From assembly GCF_003367505.1 (NCBI RefSeq), contig NZ_PXXX01000025.1, positions 28,728 to 92,727 of the forward strand: a stretch of DNA of 64,000 nt, written 5' to 3'. Source of the DNA: Lysinibacillus capsici (lineage in GTDB: Bacteria; Bacillota; Bacilli; Bacillales_A; Planococcaceae). Positions 27,403-37,310 of the stretch are shown here, in pieces; the stretch's first letter is position 1; every line of letters begins with the position of its first letter. The position numbers and the translations under genes were made by a program. Under the pieces are notes generated by a model, which made no database searches, was not told the origin of the DNA, and was given only the letters and a program-made list of their open reading frames with translations.

Positions 27403-28632
27403 TTAAAATGCCCAGCTACCCTTGCGGAAAATTGGCTCAACTGTACCATCTGGTAAAATACCATCGATGTCCATTTCTCCACTGCCAATCATGAAGTCTT
27501 CGTGTGTCACAGAAATATTGGCACCCAATGCTTCAAGTTGACCGTTTTCTAGGTCTCTACCACCCTCTAAGCAAGTCGGATATGCCTCACCAATAGCTAA
27601 ATGGTTTGAAGCATTTTCATCAAACAGCGTATTAAAATATAAAATTTCCGACGCTGAAATTGGTGACTCGTGAGGGACAAGTGCTACTTCACCTAAGTAG
27701 CTTGAGCCTTCATCCACTTGAATAAGCTCTTGCAATAAATCATGTCCTACTTCAGCCTCTGCCTTAATAATTTTGCCCTCTTCAAATGTTAATTTAAAGC
27801 CATCGATGATATTGCCCTGATAGACTAATGGCTTCGTATTACTAACATAACCGTTTACACCTTGTTTCATTGGCAGTGTATAAACTTCTTCTGTTGGCAT
27901 ATTGGCCACAAAGACATTATCTTCTGGTGTTTTACTACCACCAGTTAGCCATTTATGTTGTGGTGCTAAAGCGATTGTTAAATCTGTACCAGGTGCTGTA
28001 TAGTGAAGCTTTGCATACTTTTTATTATTTAAAAGCTGTGCACGAGATTCTAAATTAGCTACATGCTGACGCCAATTATCAACTGCATTGCCTTCTCCAA
28101 TATGAACCGTTTTAAAGATAGCTTCCCATAATGCAGGTACTTGCTGCTCCTCTGTTAATTGAGGGAAAACCTTTGCTGCCCATTTAGCTGAAGGAACTGC
28201 TACGATGGACCAAGCAATTAAATCCTTCATGACTGCATTGCGATAGTTTTTCAATGCTGCCCCTGATACTTTTTGATGTGTTGCTAGTCTGTCTGCTGGA
28301 ATTCCTGTTAGCTTATCAGGATCTGCTGCATCAATCCATAATAGAGCTCCTTTACGTTCAATCAGTTCATCACGCATTTTCACAACCCATTCAGGGAAGC
28401 GATTAAATTCCTCATCGGATGCATGCTCAAAATAAGCACGATCCAATTCATCATCGGAAAAGTTTACATGAACACGGCCTGCCCCAGCCTTGTAAGCCTC
28501 TTTTACAACTAAACGGGCAAAATCTAAAGCATCCACAGATGTATTGACTAATAAGTACTGGCCTGGTTGGATATTCACCCCCACTTTTACTGCAAGCTCT
28601 GCATATGCCTGTAATTTCTCTTCAAATGTCAT
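27403..28632 (-). CDS. ampS: M29 family aminopeptidase (AmpS-like), second copy
   Basis: The 409-residue protein starts MTFEEKLQAYAELAVKVGVN, the classical AmpS start, and contains LHYTAPGTDLTIALAP, NVFVANMPTEEVYTLP and NTLFDENASNHLAIGEAYPT. It is clearly paralogous to the protein at 14864-16099. GAGGGAAATAGT precedes ATG 28632. The helicase stop lies one base upstream of this start, so the genes are probably cotranscribed. A frame open to 28677 runs into the helicase gene and is not used. Confidence 0.94.
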   Translation of the reverse strand: MTFEEKLQAYAELAVKVGVNIQPGQYLLVNTSVDALDFARLVVKEAYKAGAGRVHVNFSDDELDRAYFEHASDEEFNRFPEWVVKMRDELIERKGALLWIDAADPDKLTGIPADRLATHQKVSGAALKNYRNAVMKDLIAWSIVAVPSAKWAAKVFPQLTEEQQVPALWEAIFKTVHIGEGNAVDNWRQHVANLESRAQLLNNKKYAKLHYTAPGTDLTIALAPQHKWLTGGSKTPEDNVFVANMPTEEVYTLPMKQGVNGYVSNTKPLVYQGNIIDGFKLTFEEGKIIKAEAEVGHDLLQELIQVDEGSSYLGEVALVPHESPISASEILYFNTLFDENASNHLAIGEAYPTCLEGGRDLENGQLEALGANISVTHEDFMIGSGEMDIDGILPDGTVEPIFRKGSWAF

Positions 28633-28633
28633 A

Positions 28634-29782
28634 CTATTTCCCTCGCTTCTGTCCAATTGTTTTAGAATTACCTTCAATCAGCTCGCCATCATGCCATATT
28701 TTTTGCACAGGCTTGCCCGGAATTTCCCTTGTCCATTTTTTATAGGTTTTTTCATCACGATAAGATAATAAGGTTAATACTTCACCATCAGCTCCAGCAC
28801 GCCCAGTACGACCAGAACGATGCAAATACTGTTCAATTGTTCGTGGGACATCAACATGAATAACATGTGTTAAACCTGCAATATCTAAACCACGAGCTGC
28901 AATATCTGTTGCAATTAAAATACGTGCATCTCCTTTACGGAATGCATCTAACGCTTTTTTACGTTCTTCTTTCTTCATATCAGAATGGAGCGTGACAATC
29001 GGTGCTGAACGGTATTGTAGTTTTGTTTCCTTCATTAATAATTGATCGATATTATTAACAAAAGCCAACGCTCTTAAACCCTCTGTATGGGAAAGTCGGC
29101 GCAGGAAATCCGTTTTATCACGTTCTTCTACCTTCACAAAAGAATGGACAACTTTACCGACCTTTAACATGTCCTCAGGCTTAATTTTAAAACGCAGTGG
29201 CTCAAACATCATACGACTTGCCACTAATTCAATTTCCTCTGTAATCGTAGCCGACACAACAACAACTTGTCGGCCATAGGCAGAACCTTCGATAAAGGAT
29301 TTGATTACAACACGGTATTCCCGACTTAGTAATTGATCACATTCATCTAAAATAACTGTTTCGACTTCTTTGAGTTTTAATTTTCCTGCTCGTGCTAATT
29401 CGTTTAAACGCCCAGGTGTGCCAACAACAATCGTTGGCTTTTTCTTCAACTTTTCAATTTGACGAGCAGAATTGGCACCACCAATCAGCTGTTGAACAGT
29501 GATGTCTGTTCCAGCTGTCCACTCACGAATAACTTCTACGATTTGCATAGCGAGCTCTTGCGAGGGAGCTACAATCAGTCCTTGTGTTTGCTTTTTTGCC
29601 CCATTCACTTTATTTAATAATGGTAAGACATATGCTAACGTTTTACCTGATCCTGTTGGTGATTCCGCCACAATATCTTTGCCTTCAAGCATAGCTGGTA
29701 TCATTTCATCTTGAATTTTCATGGGTGTTTCAAAGTTCCATTTTGCTTGTAGTTCTTCTTTTAATAAATTTATGACTGACAT
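28634..29782 (-). CDS. yfmL: DEAD-box RNA helicase, YfmL-like
   Basis: The 382-residue protein has two RecA-like domains: AESPTGSGKT (Walker A), GGANSARQIEKLKKKP, VGTPGRL, LDECD (motif II, DECD in place of DEAD), VSATI (motif III), and ATDIAARGLD with HRSGRTGRAG in domain 2. Length and the IGGAN block match B. subtilis YfmL, implicated in ribosome assembly and cold growth. ATG 29782 follows AAGGTGGG. The aminopeptidase gene follows directly. Confidence 0.9.
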   Translation of the reverse strand: MSVINLLKEELQAKWNFETPMKIQDEMIPAMLEGKDIVAESPTGSGKTLAYVLPLLNKVNGAKKQTQGLIVAPSQELAMQIVEVIREWTAGTDITVQQLIGGANSARQIEKLKKKPTIVVGTPGRLNELARAGKLKLKEVETVILDECDQLLSREYRVVIKSFIEGSAYGRQVVVVSATITEEIELVASRMMFEPLRFKIKPEDMLKVGKVVHSFVKVEERDKTDFLRRLSHTEGLRALAFVNNIDQLLMKETKLQYRSAPIVTLHSDMKKEERKKALDAFRKGDARILIATDIAARGLDIAGLTHVIHVDVPRTIEQYLHRSGRTGRAGADGEVLTLLSYRDEKTYKKWTREIPGKPVQKIWHDGELIEGNSKTIGQKRGK

Positions 29783-29897
29783 GTTATTTCCCACCTTCTA
29801 TCTACTTGACACTAGTTTAACACACTCCGTAGGTTCCTACTTTATATGTACGTAAGCAATTGTCTAATCGTTTCAAGAGAACATTGCTTCCTTTCAT

Positions 29898-29984
29898 AAA
29901 AAATCTGCTTCACTCAACACGGAAAGTAAGCCTGTCCACAACTCTTTCAAGAATTGTAGCTTACCCGTGAAAAGCAAGCAGATT
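29898..29984 (-). terminator. Large terminator hairpin after the racemase gene
   Basis: AATCTGCTT pairs with AAGCAGATT across 65 bases. The loop is itself partly paired (GCTTAC with GTAAGC). TTTTTT follows on the minus strand. Confidence 0.7.
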
Positions 29985-29997
29985 CTTTTCAATTCAA

Positions 29998-30699
29998 CTA
30001 ATCGACTAATTCATAACCACAAGCTAAAATGGCACATTCAGCTAAAACGATTAATGAATCAATATAAATGTCACTTAGCTTTAAATCTCTGTTTACAACA
30101 GATAGCTCTGTACAACCTAATACAATTCGATCACAATTTAGTGCTAGCATCGCCTCTTCTATCGGTTGCCAATCTTCTAGCGTAACATCCTTCCCAGCCT
30201 TGACATAATCATAAATGATCGACATCACATAGGATCTCATTTCATTATCTGGAACAACTGGTGTAATACCAAACTCCTCAAGTGCTTCCTGATACATCCG
30301 TGATGTTAACGTGCCTGTTGTTGCTAAAATACCTACTCGCTTTGCTCCTAAATCAGCAGCACGCTTCGCTGTTTCGCGAATCATATGCAAGACAGGTATA
30401 GGAGAACCCTCTTCAATTTCTTGATAAAACGTATGCGCCGTATTACATGGGATCGCTATTATGTCTGCTCCTACCGAAGCTAATTTTTTTGCATCCTCAA
30501 TAATGACTGGAACTGGATTATCCTTTGTATTATCTAAAATAAAGGCCGTACGGTCAGGAATATTTGTATCATTATCAATAATGGTATGTAAATGATCCTG
30601 ATCTTTTTGTGCTTTCGTACGTCTTACAATCATTTCTCCTATAAACATTGTTGCAAGTGGACCAACGCCACCAATTATACCTAAAGTTTGTTTTTTCAT
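29998..30699 (-). CDS. racX: Aspartate racemase (Asp/Glu racemase family)
   Basis: The 233-residue protein has the cofactor-free racemase fold: GIIGGVGPLATM at the start, IPCNTAH (first catalytic Cys) and LGCTELSV (second catalytic Cys). It should convert L-Asp to D-Asp. It overlaps the D-aspartate ligase gene by four bases (ATGA), so they are translated together. This matches the racemase-ligase pair described in Enterococcus faecium, where D-Asp is made for the peptidoglycan cross-bridge. Confidence 0.9.
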   Translation of the reverse strand: MKKQTLGIIGGVGPLATMFIGEMIVRRTKAQKDQDHLHTIIDNDTNIPDRTAFILDNTKDNPVPVIIEDAKKLASVGADIIAIPCNTAHTFYQEIEEGSPIPVLHMIRETAKRAADLGAKRVGILATTGTLTSRMYQEALEEFGITPVVPDNEMRSYVMSIIYDYVKAGKDVTLEDWQPIEEAMLALNCDRIVLGCTELSVVNRDLKLSDIYIDSLIVLAECAILACGYELVD

Positions 30700-31928
30700 G
30701 TGTTAGACAGACCTTTGTTATTAAAATATTTCTTATAGCTACGATAAAAGCTTAAATTATCAAGCGTGACATTCAACCAACGTTTTGCATTCATATCCTT
30801 ATAATTAAAAATAGAATCTGTAGCCATACCTTGACGAATTAAACTTTTCGCCTCCATTACTAGTTGTTCATTTTGAACATATTTGAACAGCACACCATTC
30901 GGTACAATTGTCCAAAGATGCTTGTTCCTCACATATGTTAGTTGTTGTTTACTTCCTCGAACATAATCGTTCGCTACATACTGCATCAAATTAAAGCCAC
31001 TGGCCGTCACATAATAATTGGAAAGTTCATTATGTAATTCAATACTCAACAATTTATATTGACCATCACGATCATCATATTTCATATCAAATGTGGCAAA
31101 GCCTTGGAATTGTATCGCTTCAAGGAATAGCTTAACATTATCCATTAATTCCTGATGATAGGTTGTCATAATCGCTACATAACGTCCTATCCCTTCTGGA
31201 GAATGTTCTTCTAAAATAGGGTTTCCTACGGCAAGAAGTTTTGCCTTCCCATCTTGTCCTATATATGCATTAACAACACGCATGTTAGCGTCTTCACCTG
31301 GTATATATTGTTGAATCATCAGATCATCACGATAAGCTGATTCTTTATAGATAGCACGTAATATACTGTCCTTTTCGTCCTTATCATATGCAATATATAC
31401 TTTTTTCTTACCAGGAAAAATACAAGTAGCATATTTTGTCATATTCATGGGCTTAATGACAACTGGATAATCAAATGGCATGTTGTAGTCTTCATAATCA
31501 TTCACCGTGCATACATGTGTAGCAGGGTATTGAAAACCAAATTGTGCACATAGCTCATACATGCTTTCACGAGTTAAAAGTTGATGCGCAAGTGTGGCGT
31601 CTACATAGGGAACTAGAAAATCCTCTGCTAACTCTTCTTTGTGTTCTACGATTCTTTTGACATAAAATTCATCACAGGCTAATAGCAGTAATTTTTTGTC
31701 TCGGAACTCCTCCGCTATGGCTTTTAGGGCGGTCACAAATCTTTCTTCGATATGAAGTCGCGGTATCTCGCGAAAAGTCCATAAATCACTTTGTTGAATT
31801 TTTTCCATGTTTGTATGGTTTAGTGCAAGTGGTTTCACACCATAGGCTTCGTAAAATGCTCGGGCCATGCCATAAGCATTCATTTCATCTCCAAGTAAAA
31901 CAGGTAAAAAAACGTGCTCAATGGCCAT
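30696..31928 (-). CDS. ATP-grasp D-aspartate ligase for peptidoglycan cross-bridge
   Basis: The 410-residue protein starts with IEHVFLPVLLGDEMNAYGMA and has the ATP-grasp pattern FDYPVVIKPMN, then MIQQYIPGEDANMRVVNAYI and GFATFDMKYDDRDGQYKL. It closely follows the E. faecium D-aspartate ligase (about 408 residues), which adds D-Asp to the Lys side chain of the UDP-MurNAc pentapeptide. Lysinibacillus peptidoglycan is of the L-Lys-D-Asp type, so this function fits. ATG 31928 is preferred; a TTG at 31937 is possible and both have weak sites. First gene of the ligase-racemase operon. Confidence 0.85.
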   Translation of the reverse strand: MAIEHVFLPVLLGDEMNAYGMARAFYEAYGVKPLALNHTNMEKIQQSDLWTFREIPRLHIEERFVTALKAIAEEFRDKKLLLLACDEFYVKRIVEHKEELAEDFLVPYVDATLAHQLLTRESMYELCAQFGFQYPATHVCTVNDYEDYNMPFDYPVVIKPMNMTKYATCIFPGKKKVYIAYDKDEKDSILRAIYKESAYRDDLMIQQYIPGEDANMRVVNAYIGQDGKAKLLAVGNPILEEHSPEGIGRYVAIMTTYHQELMDNVKLFLEAIQFQGFATFDMKYDDRDGQYKLLSIELHNELSNYYVTASGFNLMQYVANDYVRGSKQQLTYVRNKHLWTIVPNGVLFKYVQNEQLVMEAKSLIRQGMATDSIFNYKDMNAKRWLNVTLDNLSFYRSYKKYFNNKGLSNT

Positions 31929-31983
31929 TCTACTCAACTCACTTTTACTTTTTTATTAGTGTAACATACTAATGATTTATAGC

Positions 31984-32973
31984 TTATTTATGAACAGCTA
32001 CAGCTTGTTTGCCTAATTCCTGATAACTTTTGAAAAATTGATCGACATTGTAAGTAACATACCCTTTTAAAGGATCCATTACGACTACCTTATCACCTAA
32101 ATGTCCCGTTAAGACGACTGCATGTAAGTTCATAAAAGCATCATGTCGAGTCGTTTCCCCTGTATAAATCCAGCCTCTTTCTGCTTTTCGTTTAGGCTTT
32201 GATAAATCTAGCGTTACCCATGTCACGACAGGAATACCTTCACGCACAAGCTGTAAAATGTCATCCTGTGAGGCGTTACTCATATTTTTGACATGTAAGT
32301 CAGCTTGTTTATCTGTAATAACTGCCTCAGCCGCTTTGACAATTGGAGCAGCAAAAACATACATACCACGAGCTTTATCACGAGGATTACCTGCAAAAGC
32401 TTCATTGGGATTTGGTCCAAAACGTTGATTGCCTACTGTTCGTATTTCTTGCTTTGGTAAATACTTGTCAGTCATTTCGAGTTTTGACACATTCATTCCA
32501 AAATAATTTAATACGGCTGTAAGTGAAGTAATTTCACAGCCATGTGGCAGCTCGGGGTTTTGCATGACAATAGGGACATCTAACTCCTGATCGTCTCTTA
32601 AAAAGTGTGTTTGCAATCGATAATAGGGCTTTGTTGTATCGTAAGTGAAATTCTCGATTGTTGTATACCCATTATTTGTCGTACTATTTTCAAGTGTCGT
32701 TGCCGCAATTGCATATTCTCTCCCTGCCTTTAGCTTCGAAAATATAGCTTCTCCCTCTTCTGAACCAATCGCTTCTTCCACTACATCACCTGTTTGTACA
32801 TCTGTAACCGTAAGGAAAAGATTTGGAATAGGTGCCCCGCTATTAAACTCTACTGTTAAAACCGTTAATTGATTTTTTTGTTCAGCATCTTGCCAAGAAA
32901 ATGGCTGACAGCCTGAAAGTAACATAATAATCAAAATGCCAATAAGTAAAAGGCGTTTATACCCCGTCCACAA
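31984..32973 (-). CDS. Lipoprotein with C39-like papain-fold peptidase domain
   Basis: The 329-residue form starts at TTG 32973, then TGYKRLLLIGILIIMLLSGC: a lipoprotein signal with LSGC lipobox. A prealbumin-like domain follows, then the C39_2-type domain with PHGCEITSLTAVLNYFG (catalytic Cys), HAVVLTGHL (His) and VVMDPLKG (Asp). It probably sits on the outer face of the membrane; its target is unknown. The frame is open to ATG 33066, but that would place 32 residues ahead of the signal and read through a hairpin (32997-33018). TAGGAG precedes the TTG. Confidence 0.83.
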   Translation of the reverse strand: MWTGYKRLLLIGILIIMLLSGCQPFSWQDAEQKNQLTVLTVEFNSGAPIPNLFLTVTDVQTGDVVEEAIGSEEGEAIFSKLKAGREYAIAATTLENSTTNNGYTTIENFTYDTTKPYYRLQTHFLRDDQELDVPIVMQNPELPHGCEITSLTAVLNYFGMNVSKLEMTDKYLPKQEIRTVGNQRFGPNPNEAFAGNPRDKARGMYVFAAPIVKAAEAVITDKQADLHVKNMSNASQDDILQLVREGIPVVTWVTLDLSKPKRKAERGWIYTGETTRHDAFMNLHAVVLTGHLGDKVVVMDPLKGYVTYNVDQFFKSYQELGKQAVAVHK

Positions 32974-32996
32974 GACAAATTCCGCTCCTATTCTAA

Positions 32997-33018
32997 GGCG
33001 AAGAGCAGCCTCTTCGCC
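32997..33018. repeat. Perfect hairpin in the 5' region of the C39-like lipoprotein gene
   Basis: GGCGAAGAG pairs with CTCTTCGCC around a CAGC loop. No T run follows. A TATAAT lies 30-40 bases further upstream on the minus strand. It may be a 5' mRNA stabiliser. Confidence 0.5.
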
Positions 33019-33183
33019 ATTCTCATTATTCAATTTGTCGTAGACTCTATTATACGATACTTTCATAGCCGTTCCTATTTTATCTTCATTTAGTAACTAT
33101 TTTTTGTACTAATAGCGAGTTACACAAGACAGTGAACCCCAAAAATCTGGATAGCAATTATGCCAAAGGATAATTGAACTGTC

Positions 33184-34680
33184 TTAAATTGTTGTCACTT
33201 TCGGCCGTAATGTATGCTTTAGTACCTTCCCAGAGGCATTTCGTGGCAATTCTATTAAAAATTCAATTTCATAAGGTACTTTGTATTTGGCAAGTCGTGT
33301 TTGACAATAGGATAGTATCGAATTTTCATCAAGAGACTTCCCTTCCTTTAACACAACAAATGCTTTTGGTACTTCTCCATATACTTCATGTGGCAATCCA
33401 ACCACTGCTGCTTCTAAAATTTCTGGCATTTGATATAGAACTTCTTCTATTTCGATGGGATAAATATTTTCTCCACCACGAATAATCATATCTTTTTTTC
33501 GATCTACAATATATAAATAGCCTTCCTCATCAAAGCGTCCTAAATCGCCTGAGTACAGCCAGCCATCCCTCATCGCTCTTGCTGTTTCCTCTGGATTGCG
33601 TAAATAGCCCTTCATTACTTGTGGTCCTCTTACGCATATTTCGCCCACCTCTCCAGCTGGTACGGTCTTTCCTTCACTATCAACTACACAAACCTCTGTC
33701 TGTGCTAATGGTTTTCCAACTGAGCCAATTTTCGTCAATGCATCCGTATCTAATAAAGAGGTAGCTGCAGGTGAATTTTCAGTTTGACCATAAAGATTTT
33801 GAACCTTTACATTTGGAAATGCTTCTTTCACTTGCTTTACAAGCTCATAAGGCATCGGGGCAGCACCGTAACATAGTAAACGTAAATGATTAAAGCTATG
33901 TTCCTTGAATCCAGGAGTATTTAATATAATGGTATACATAGATGGAACACCAAAGAAAATTGTCGCCTCAGTAGCTACAATTTGAGCTAACGTTTTAGTT
34001 GGTGAAAATGCTTCTTCAATGACCACTGTTCCCCCTCTATAAAACATAGGCATAGCAAATACATGAAGACCTGCACAATGAAACAAAGGCGTACAAATAA
34101 ACATTTTGTCATTGCTAGACATATTCATAGAAGAAGACCAAATATCTGCTGTAGCCACGATATTCTGATGCGTTAGCATGACGCCTTTGGGTTTACCTGT
34201 TGTTCCCGACGTATACATGACCACTGCCGTATCGTCAGCCTCCAATTGCACAATTTTTCTAGCACGATTATCATATTCAATTATGTTTTTCATTTCTTGA
34301 AATCCGATTGTATGTTGGAATGAATAAGAAACGTCTTCTAATACCTCTGTTAATCTTTCATCAAAAATTAAGCCCCTTGCTTGTGAATGATTAAAAATAA
34401 AATCAACCTCAGGAGCAGCTAATTTAGTGTTAATTGGCATCACAATAAATCCAGCTAATTGGACACCTAAAGATGCGATTAAAAATAAATCTGAATTGAG
34501 CGTATATAGGGCAATCACATCATCCTTTTTAAAATCTTGTTCCTGCAAGTAAGTCGCAAATCTTTCTACACGTTGGTAAAAATCATGATAGCTTATTGCC
34601 TTTCCATCATACAATGTTGCAATTGCATTTGGTTGCTGCCCTGCATAGTCTTCCAGAATATCTGTCATAAACTTCGTCAT
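33184..34680 (-). CDS. Long-chain acyl-CoA synthetase (AMP-forming)
   Basis: The 498-residue adenylating enzyme shows YTSGTTGKPKGVML (AMP loop), YGQTENSP, YSGDLGRFDEEGYLYIVDRKKDMI, and NASGKVLK near the end with the catalytic Lys. It is in the LcfB/FadD-like group; class I fatty acid substrate is likely but not proven. No signal peptide or membrane segment. ATG 34680 has GGAGGG upstream. It is transcribed alone; no beta-oxidation genes lie close by. Confidence 0.9.
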   Translation of the reverse strand: MTKFMTDILEDYAGQQPNAIATLYDGKAISYHDFYQRVERFATYLQEQDFKKDDVIALYTLNSDLFLIASLGVQLAGFIVMPINTKLAAPEVDFIFNHSQARGLIFDERLTEVLEDVSYSFQHTIGFQEMKNIIEYDNRARKIVQLEADDTAVVMYTSGTTGKPKGVMLTHQNIVATADIWSSSMNMSSNDKMFICTPLFHCAGLHVFAMPMFYRGGTVVIEEAFSPTKTLAQIVATEATIFFGVPSMYTIILNTPGFKEHSFNHLRLLCYGAAPMPYELVKQVKEAFPNVKVQNLYGQTENSPAATSLLDTDALTKIGSVGKPLAQTEVCVVDSEGKTVPAGEVGEICVRGPQVMKGYLRNPEETARAMRDGWLYSGDLGRFDEEGYLYIVDRKKDMIIRGGENIYPIEIEEVLYQMPEILEAAVVGLPHEVYGEVPKAFVVLKEGKSLDENSILSYCQTRLAKYKVPYEIEFLIELPRNASGKVLKHTLRPKVTTI

Positions 34681-34924
34681 TATAAGCCCTCCATACTTTC
34701 ATTTTATTATTATTGAATAAACAAGAATGGGAAACTATTAAACTTCTTAAAATTCTGAAAATTACGATTATATTTTATCAAGCAATGTATTTCTTGGCAA
34801 TTTTTCCACACATTCAAAATATGTAGCTGAAGTAACGAAATATTCATAGACATTTTACTTTTCTAGTAATTTCTATTAGGTGTATGATACTTGTACGATT
34901 ATTATTAGGAAAGGCCGGGTTTAA

Positions 34925-35518
34925 ATGCTTTATGCACTTTTAGGAGATTTACATTCTAATATAGAAGACACTAAAGCTGTTCTAGCTCATATTCAACAAA
35001 CAGCAGAGGAAGCAACAATCATTGGGTTAGGGGATTTATATGAATGCACTGTAAGTAAGAAAAAGGCACAAACCATATCTGGCTTACCTTTGCAAAAGGC
35101 GGCCATAGTAGAAAGTGAATTTGAAAAACTGCTAACCTTCCCCTCTATTCGAGGCAATCAAGAAGAACGTATTACTCAGGTCACTGGCATTGAACGTTTT
35201 AAAGCTTTACCAGAGACAATAGAGATTGATGGAGCCACGCTTATGCACGGACATCAATTTAGGTGGAATGTAAGCTGGCAACCGACTTTCCCACACTTTC
35301 AAAAACCATTATTTTTCTTCGGGCATAGTCACGAATCAGGTCTTTATCATCAACAAAAAAAGCTGCCGATTCGTATTCGCTACGGGCAACCAATTGCGTT
35401 ACAAGACAAACAATATGGTGTGAATGTAGGCTCTGTTATCAATCACCGTGAATGGTGTCTTTATGATAGCCAAAAGCGTACAGTGACATTTATGTGTGTT
35501 CCACCTATTAATCTATAA
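34925..35518 (+). CDS. Metallophosphoesterase
   Basis: The 197-residue protein carries the calcineurin-like signature in the start ALLGDLHSNIEDTKA, then GLGDLYE, RGNQEERI, and FGHSHESGLYHQ. It is of the YfcE-like family, cytoplasmic and probably a broad phosphodiesterase. Its substrate is unknown. GGAAAGG precedes ATG 34925. It is a single-gene unit with its own terminator. Confidence 0.85.
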   Translation: MLYALLGDLHSNIEDTKAVLAHIQQTAEEATIIGLGDLYECTVSKKKAQTISGLPLQKAAIVESEFEKLLTFPSIRGNQEERITQVTGIERFKALPETIEIDGATLMHGHQFRWNVSWQPTFPHFQKPLFFFGHSHESGLYHQQKKLPIRIRYGQPIALQDKQYGVNVGSVINHREWCLYDSQKRTVTFMCVPPINL

Positions 35519-35521
35519 AAG

Positions 35522-35556
35522 AGCAAGCTAGTATGTAGACTAGCTTGCTTTCCATT
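35522..35556. terminator. Terminator between metallophosphoesterase and chemoreceptor
   Basis: AGCAAGCTAGT pairs with ACTAGCTTGCT, a 6-base loop, then T-rich sequence. Confidence 0.82.
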
Positions 35557-35558
35557 TT

Positions 35559-37310
35559 TTAATGAATATATTGCTTTTTCTCGCTCAATAAAATTTCCTT
35601 TAACTCTTTTAATTTTTCAATTACAACATACGATTCATCCGTAATTTCTTTCAGGTATTTTTCAGCGCCCGTTTTATTGCTTACATTGTACTCACGCACT
35701 GCTTTTTTTGCTATATCATGCACGTGAATAAATGGTTGTTCTAACTCTGCGTAGACACGCTCATCACCTAACAGTTTCTTTCCTGTGCCGTAGTACCATT
35801 CGCCAAGGCGTGATTCTTTTGGAGACCCTACATCCTGCTCCGTCATCGTTTCAAAGCCTAGTAGCAAATTGTAGATTTTCCATCTCCACAATAGGTGATC
35901 GGTAATAGCTAATTCAATAATATCCTCTTGGCTAATAATAAAGTTTTTAGAAATTGTTGTGGATCGGTATCCATCAATCATTTTACTTAACTTATAAATG
36001 GCAGAGCCCATATCAAAAACGATTACCTTACTTTTTTGCATGCTCTCTGTAATTGTATGGTTACGTTCAGAAATAGTAGTAGCAGATTGTGCCTGAACCT
36101 TTGTCGTTGTAGCTATTTCCTCAAAGCGCGCCCCCTGCTGCTGTAAGTTTTTATTTAGCTCAGCTAGCGTCTGTGATATATATAAGGTATCTGTAACACC
36201 TTGATGTAAATCTTGGGAAAATTGAGTCGTCAATGAACTAATATTATGGGTAATATGAAGTAGCTCCTGTATATCTGTATGTATAGATTTGACAGATGTA
36301 CTTGTATCATCAGCAAGTTTCCGAACTTCCTCTGCAACAACCGCAAAACCTTTTCCTGCTTCTCCAGCACGAGCGGCCTCTATTGATGCATTTAAAGCCA
36401 ACAAATTTGTTTGATCTGCTATTTTTTTTATTAATTCCATTAATTTCGCTACACTATTTACACGCTCAACTAAACGCCTAATATCTTCCTGCATTGATTT
36501 ATGGCCTTCATCGGTTGTCTGTAAAATAGATGATACTTGTTGTAATGATTCCAAATCCTGATTTAATTTTTTAAAGGCATGCTTTGTTTGCTCTGAAATA
36601 TCACCCACTGATGTGGCAATTTCTTCAATACTTTCGTCTAACTCATGCATTAATTGATCTGCTGCAACAATCTCCTGTTGCTGAATCTCCTGAAATTCAA
36701 TCAGTTCCTTAATGGTGTCTAACTGTGTATTATAAGTAATTATTTCACCTAATCCATTTACTACAGATCCTGCTTGAATTTCAATATAGGTCTCCAAAAT
36801 AATTTGTTGATCAATTGTTACTAAGCTATCGTAAGACAATAAAACATCCAGCATTTTTTCTTCATCACGAGATAGTTCTTTGACAATAAGTGGAATGATT
36901 AATTGATTAATCAGTGTATAGGCAGATATCATCCAATTCGGTAGTACACCAATTCTTGCATGAACATAAGCAATTTTACGACGCTTAAAGACATAATCTA
37001 AATCTAATTCATCATCAAATAAGCTAATAAAATGTGTATCAAATAATCCTTTTAAGCGCTCTACTGTCGAATGTGTATTGATGACATGATTAAACTCTGG
37101 GATTTCCAGTAGACGAGCATAAAAATTATCGAGTATATGCTGTCGATTATTCTCATAAATTTTACGTAAAAACCCAACAGATTCTCTTCTAATTCTAGAT
37201 AAAGCAAGGAAATCCAATTTTTCTTTAAAGCGTTCATTTGTTTCGATGTCTGAATTTTTCGTAGCCGAAAAATAATCATAACTTTGATTAATCTTCTTCC
37301 TTTTGAACAT
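35559..37310 (-). CDS. hemAT: Globin-coupled chemoreceptor (HemAT-like) with C-terminal CZB-like domain
   Basis: The 583-residue soluble receptor has a sensor globin (about 20-180, proximal His in AYVHARIG near residue 117), then a methyl-accepting domain ([20 protein letters not shown] as the tip), and a further C-terminal part that follows the chemoreceptor zinc-binding (CZB) spacing: DHLLW, 24 residues, then SRLGEW. Classical CZB has Cys where Ser stands here. B. subtilis HemAT lacks this part. It probably senses oxygen, perhaps with changed metal or redox response. AGGAG precedes ATG 37310; no transmembrane segment. Confidence 0.9.
   Translation of the reverse strand: MFKRKKINQSYDYFSATKNSDIETNERFKEKLDFLALSRIRRESVGFLRKIYENNRQHILDNFYARLLEIPEFNHVINTHSTVERLKGLFDTHFISLFDDELDLDYVFKRRKIAYVHARIGVLPNWMISAYTLINQLIIPLIVKELSRDEEKMLDVLLSYDSLVTIDQQIILETYIEIQAGSVVNGLGEIITYNTQLDTIKELIEFQEIQQQEIVAADQLMHELDESIEEIATSVGDISEQTKHAFKKLNQDLESLQQVSSILQTTDEGHKSMQEDIRRLVERVNSVAKLMELIKKIADQTNLLALNASIEAARAGEAGKGFAVVAEEVRKLADDTSTSVKSIHTDIQELLHITHNISSLTTQFSQDLHQGVTDTLYISQTLAELNKNLQQQGARFEEIATTTKVQAQSATTISERNHTITESMQKSKVIVFDMGSAIYKLSKMIDGYRSTTISKNFIISQEDIIELAITDHLLWRWKIYNLLLGFETMTEQDVGSPKESRLGEWYYGTGKKLLGDERVYAELEQPFIHVHDIAKKAVREYNVSNKTGAEKYLKEITDESYVVIEKLKELKEILLSEKKQYIH

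Noticed and set aside
26469..27488. SGNH hydrolase frame extended to 27488
   Set aside because: It overlaps the aminopeptidase gene and buries the signal peptide that starts at 27371.
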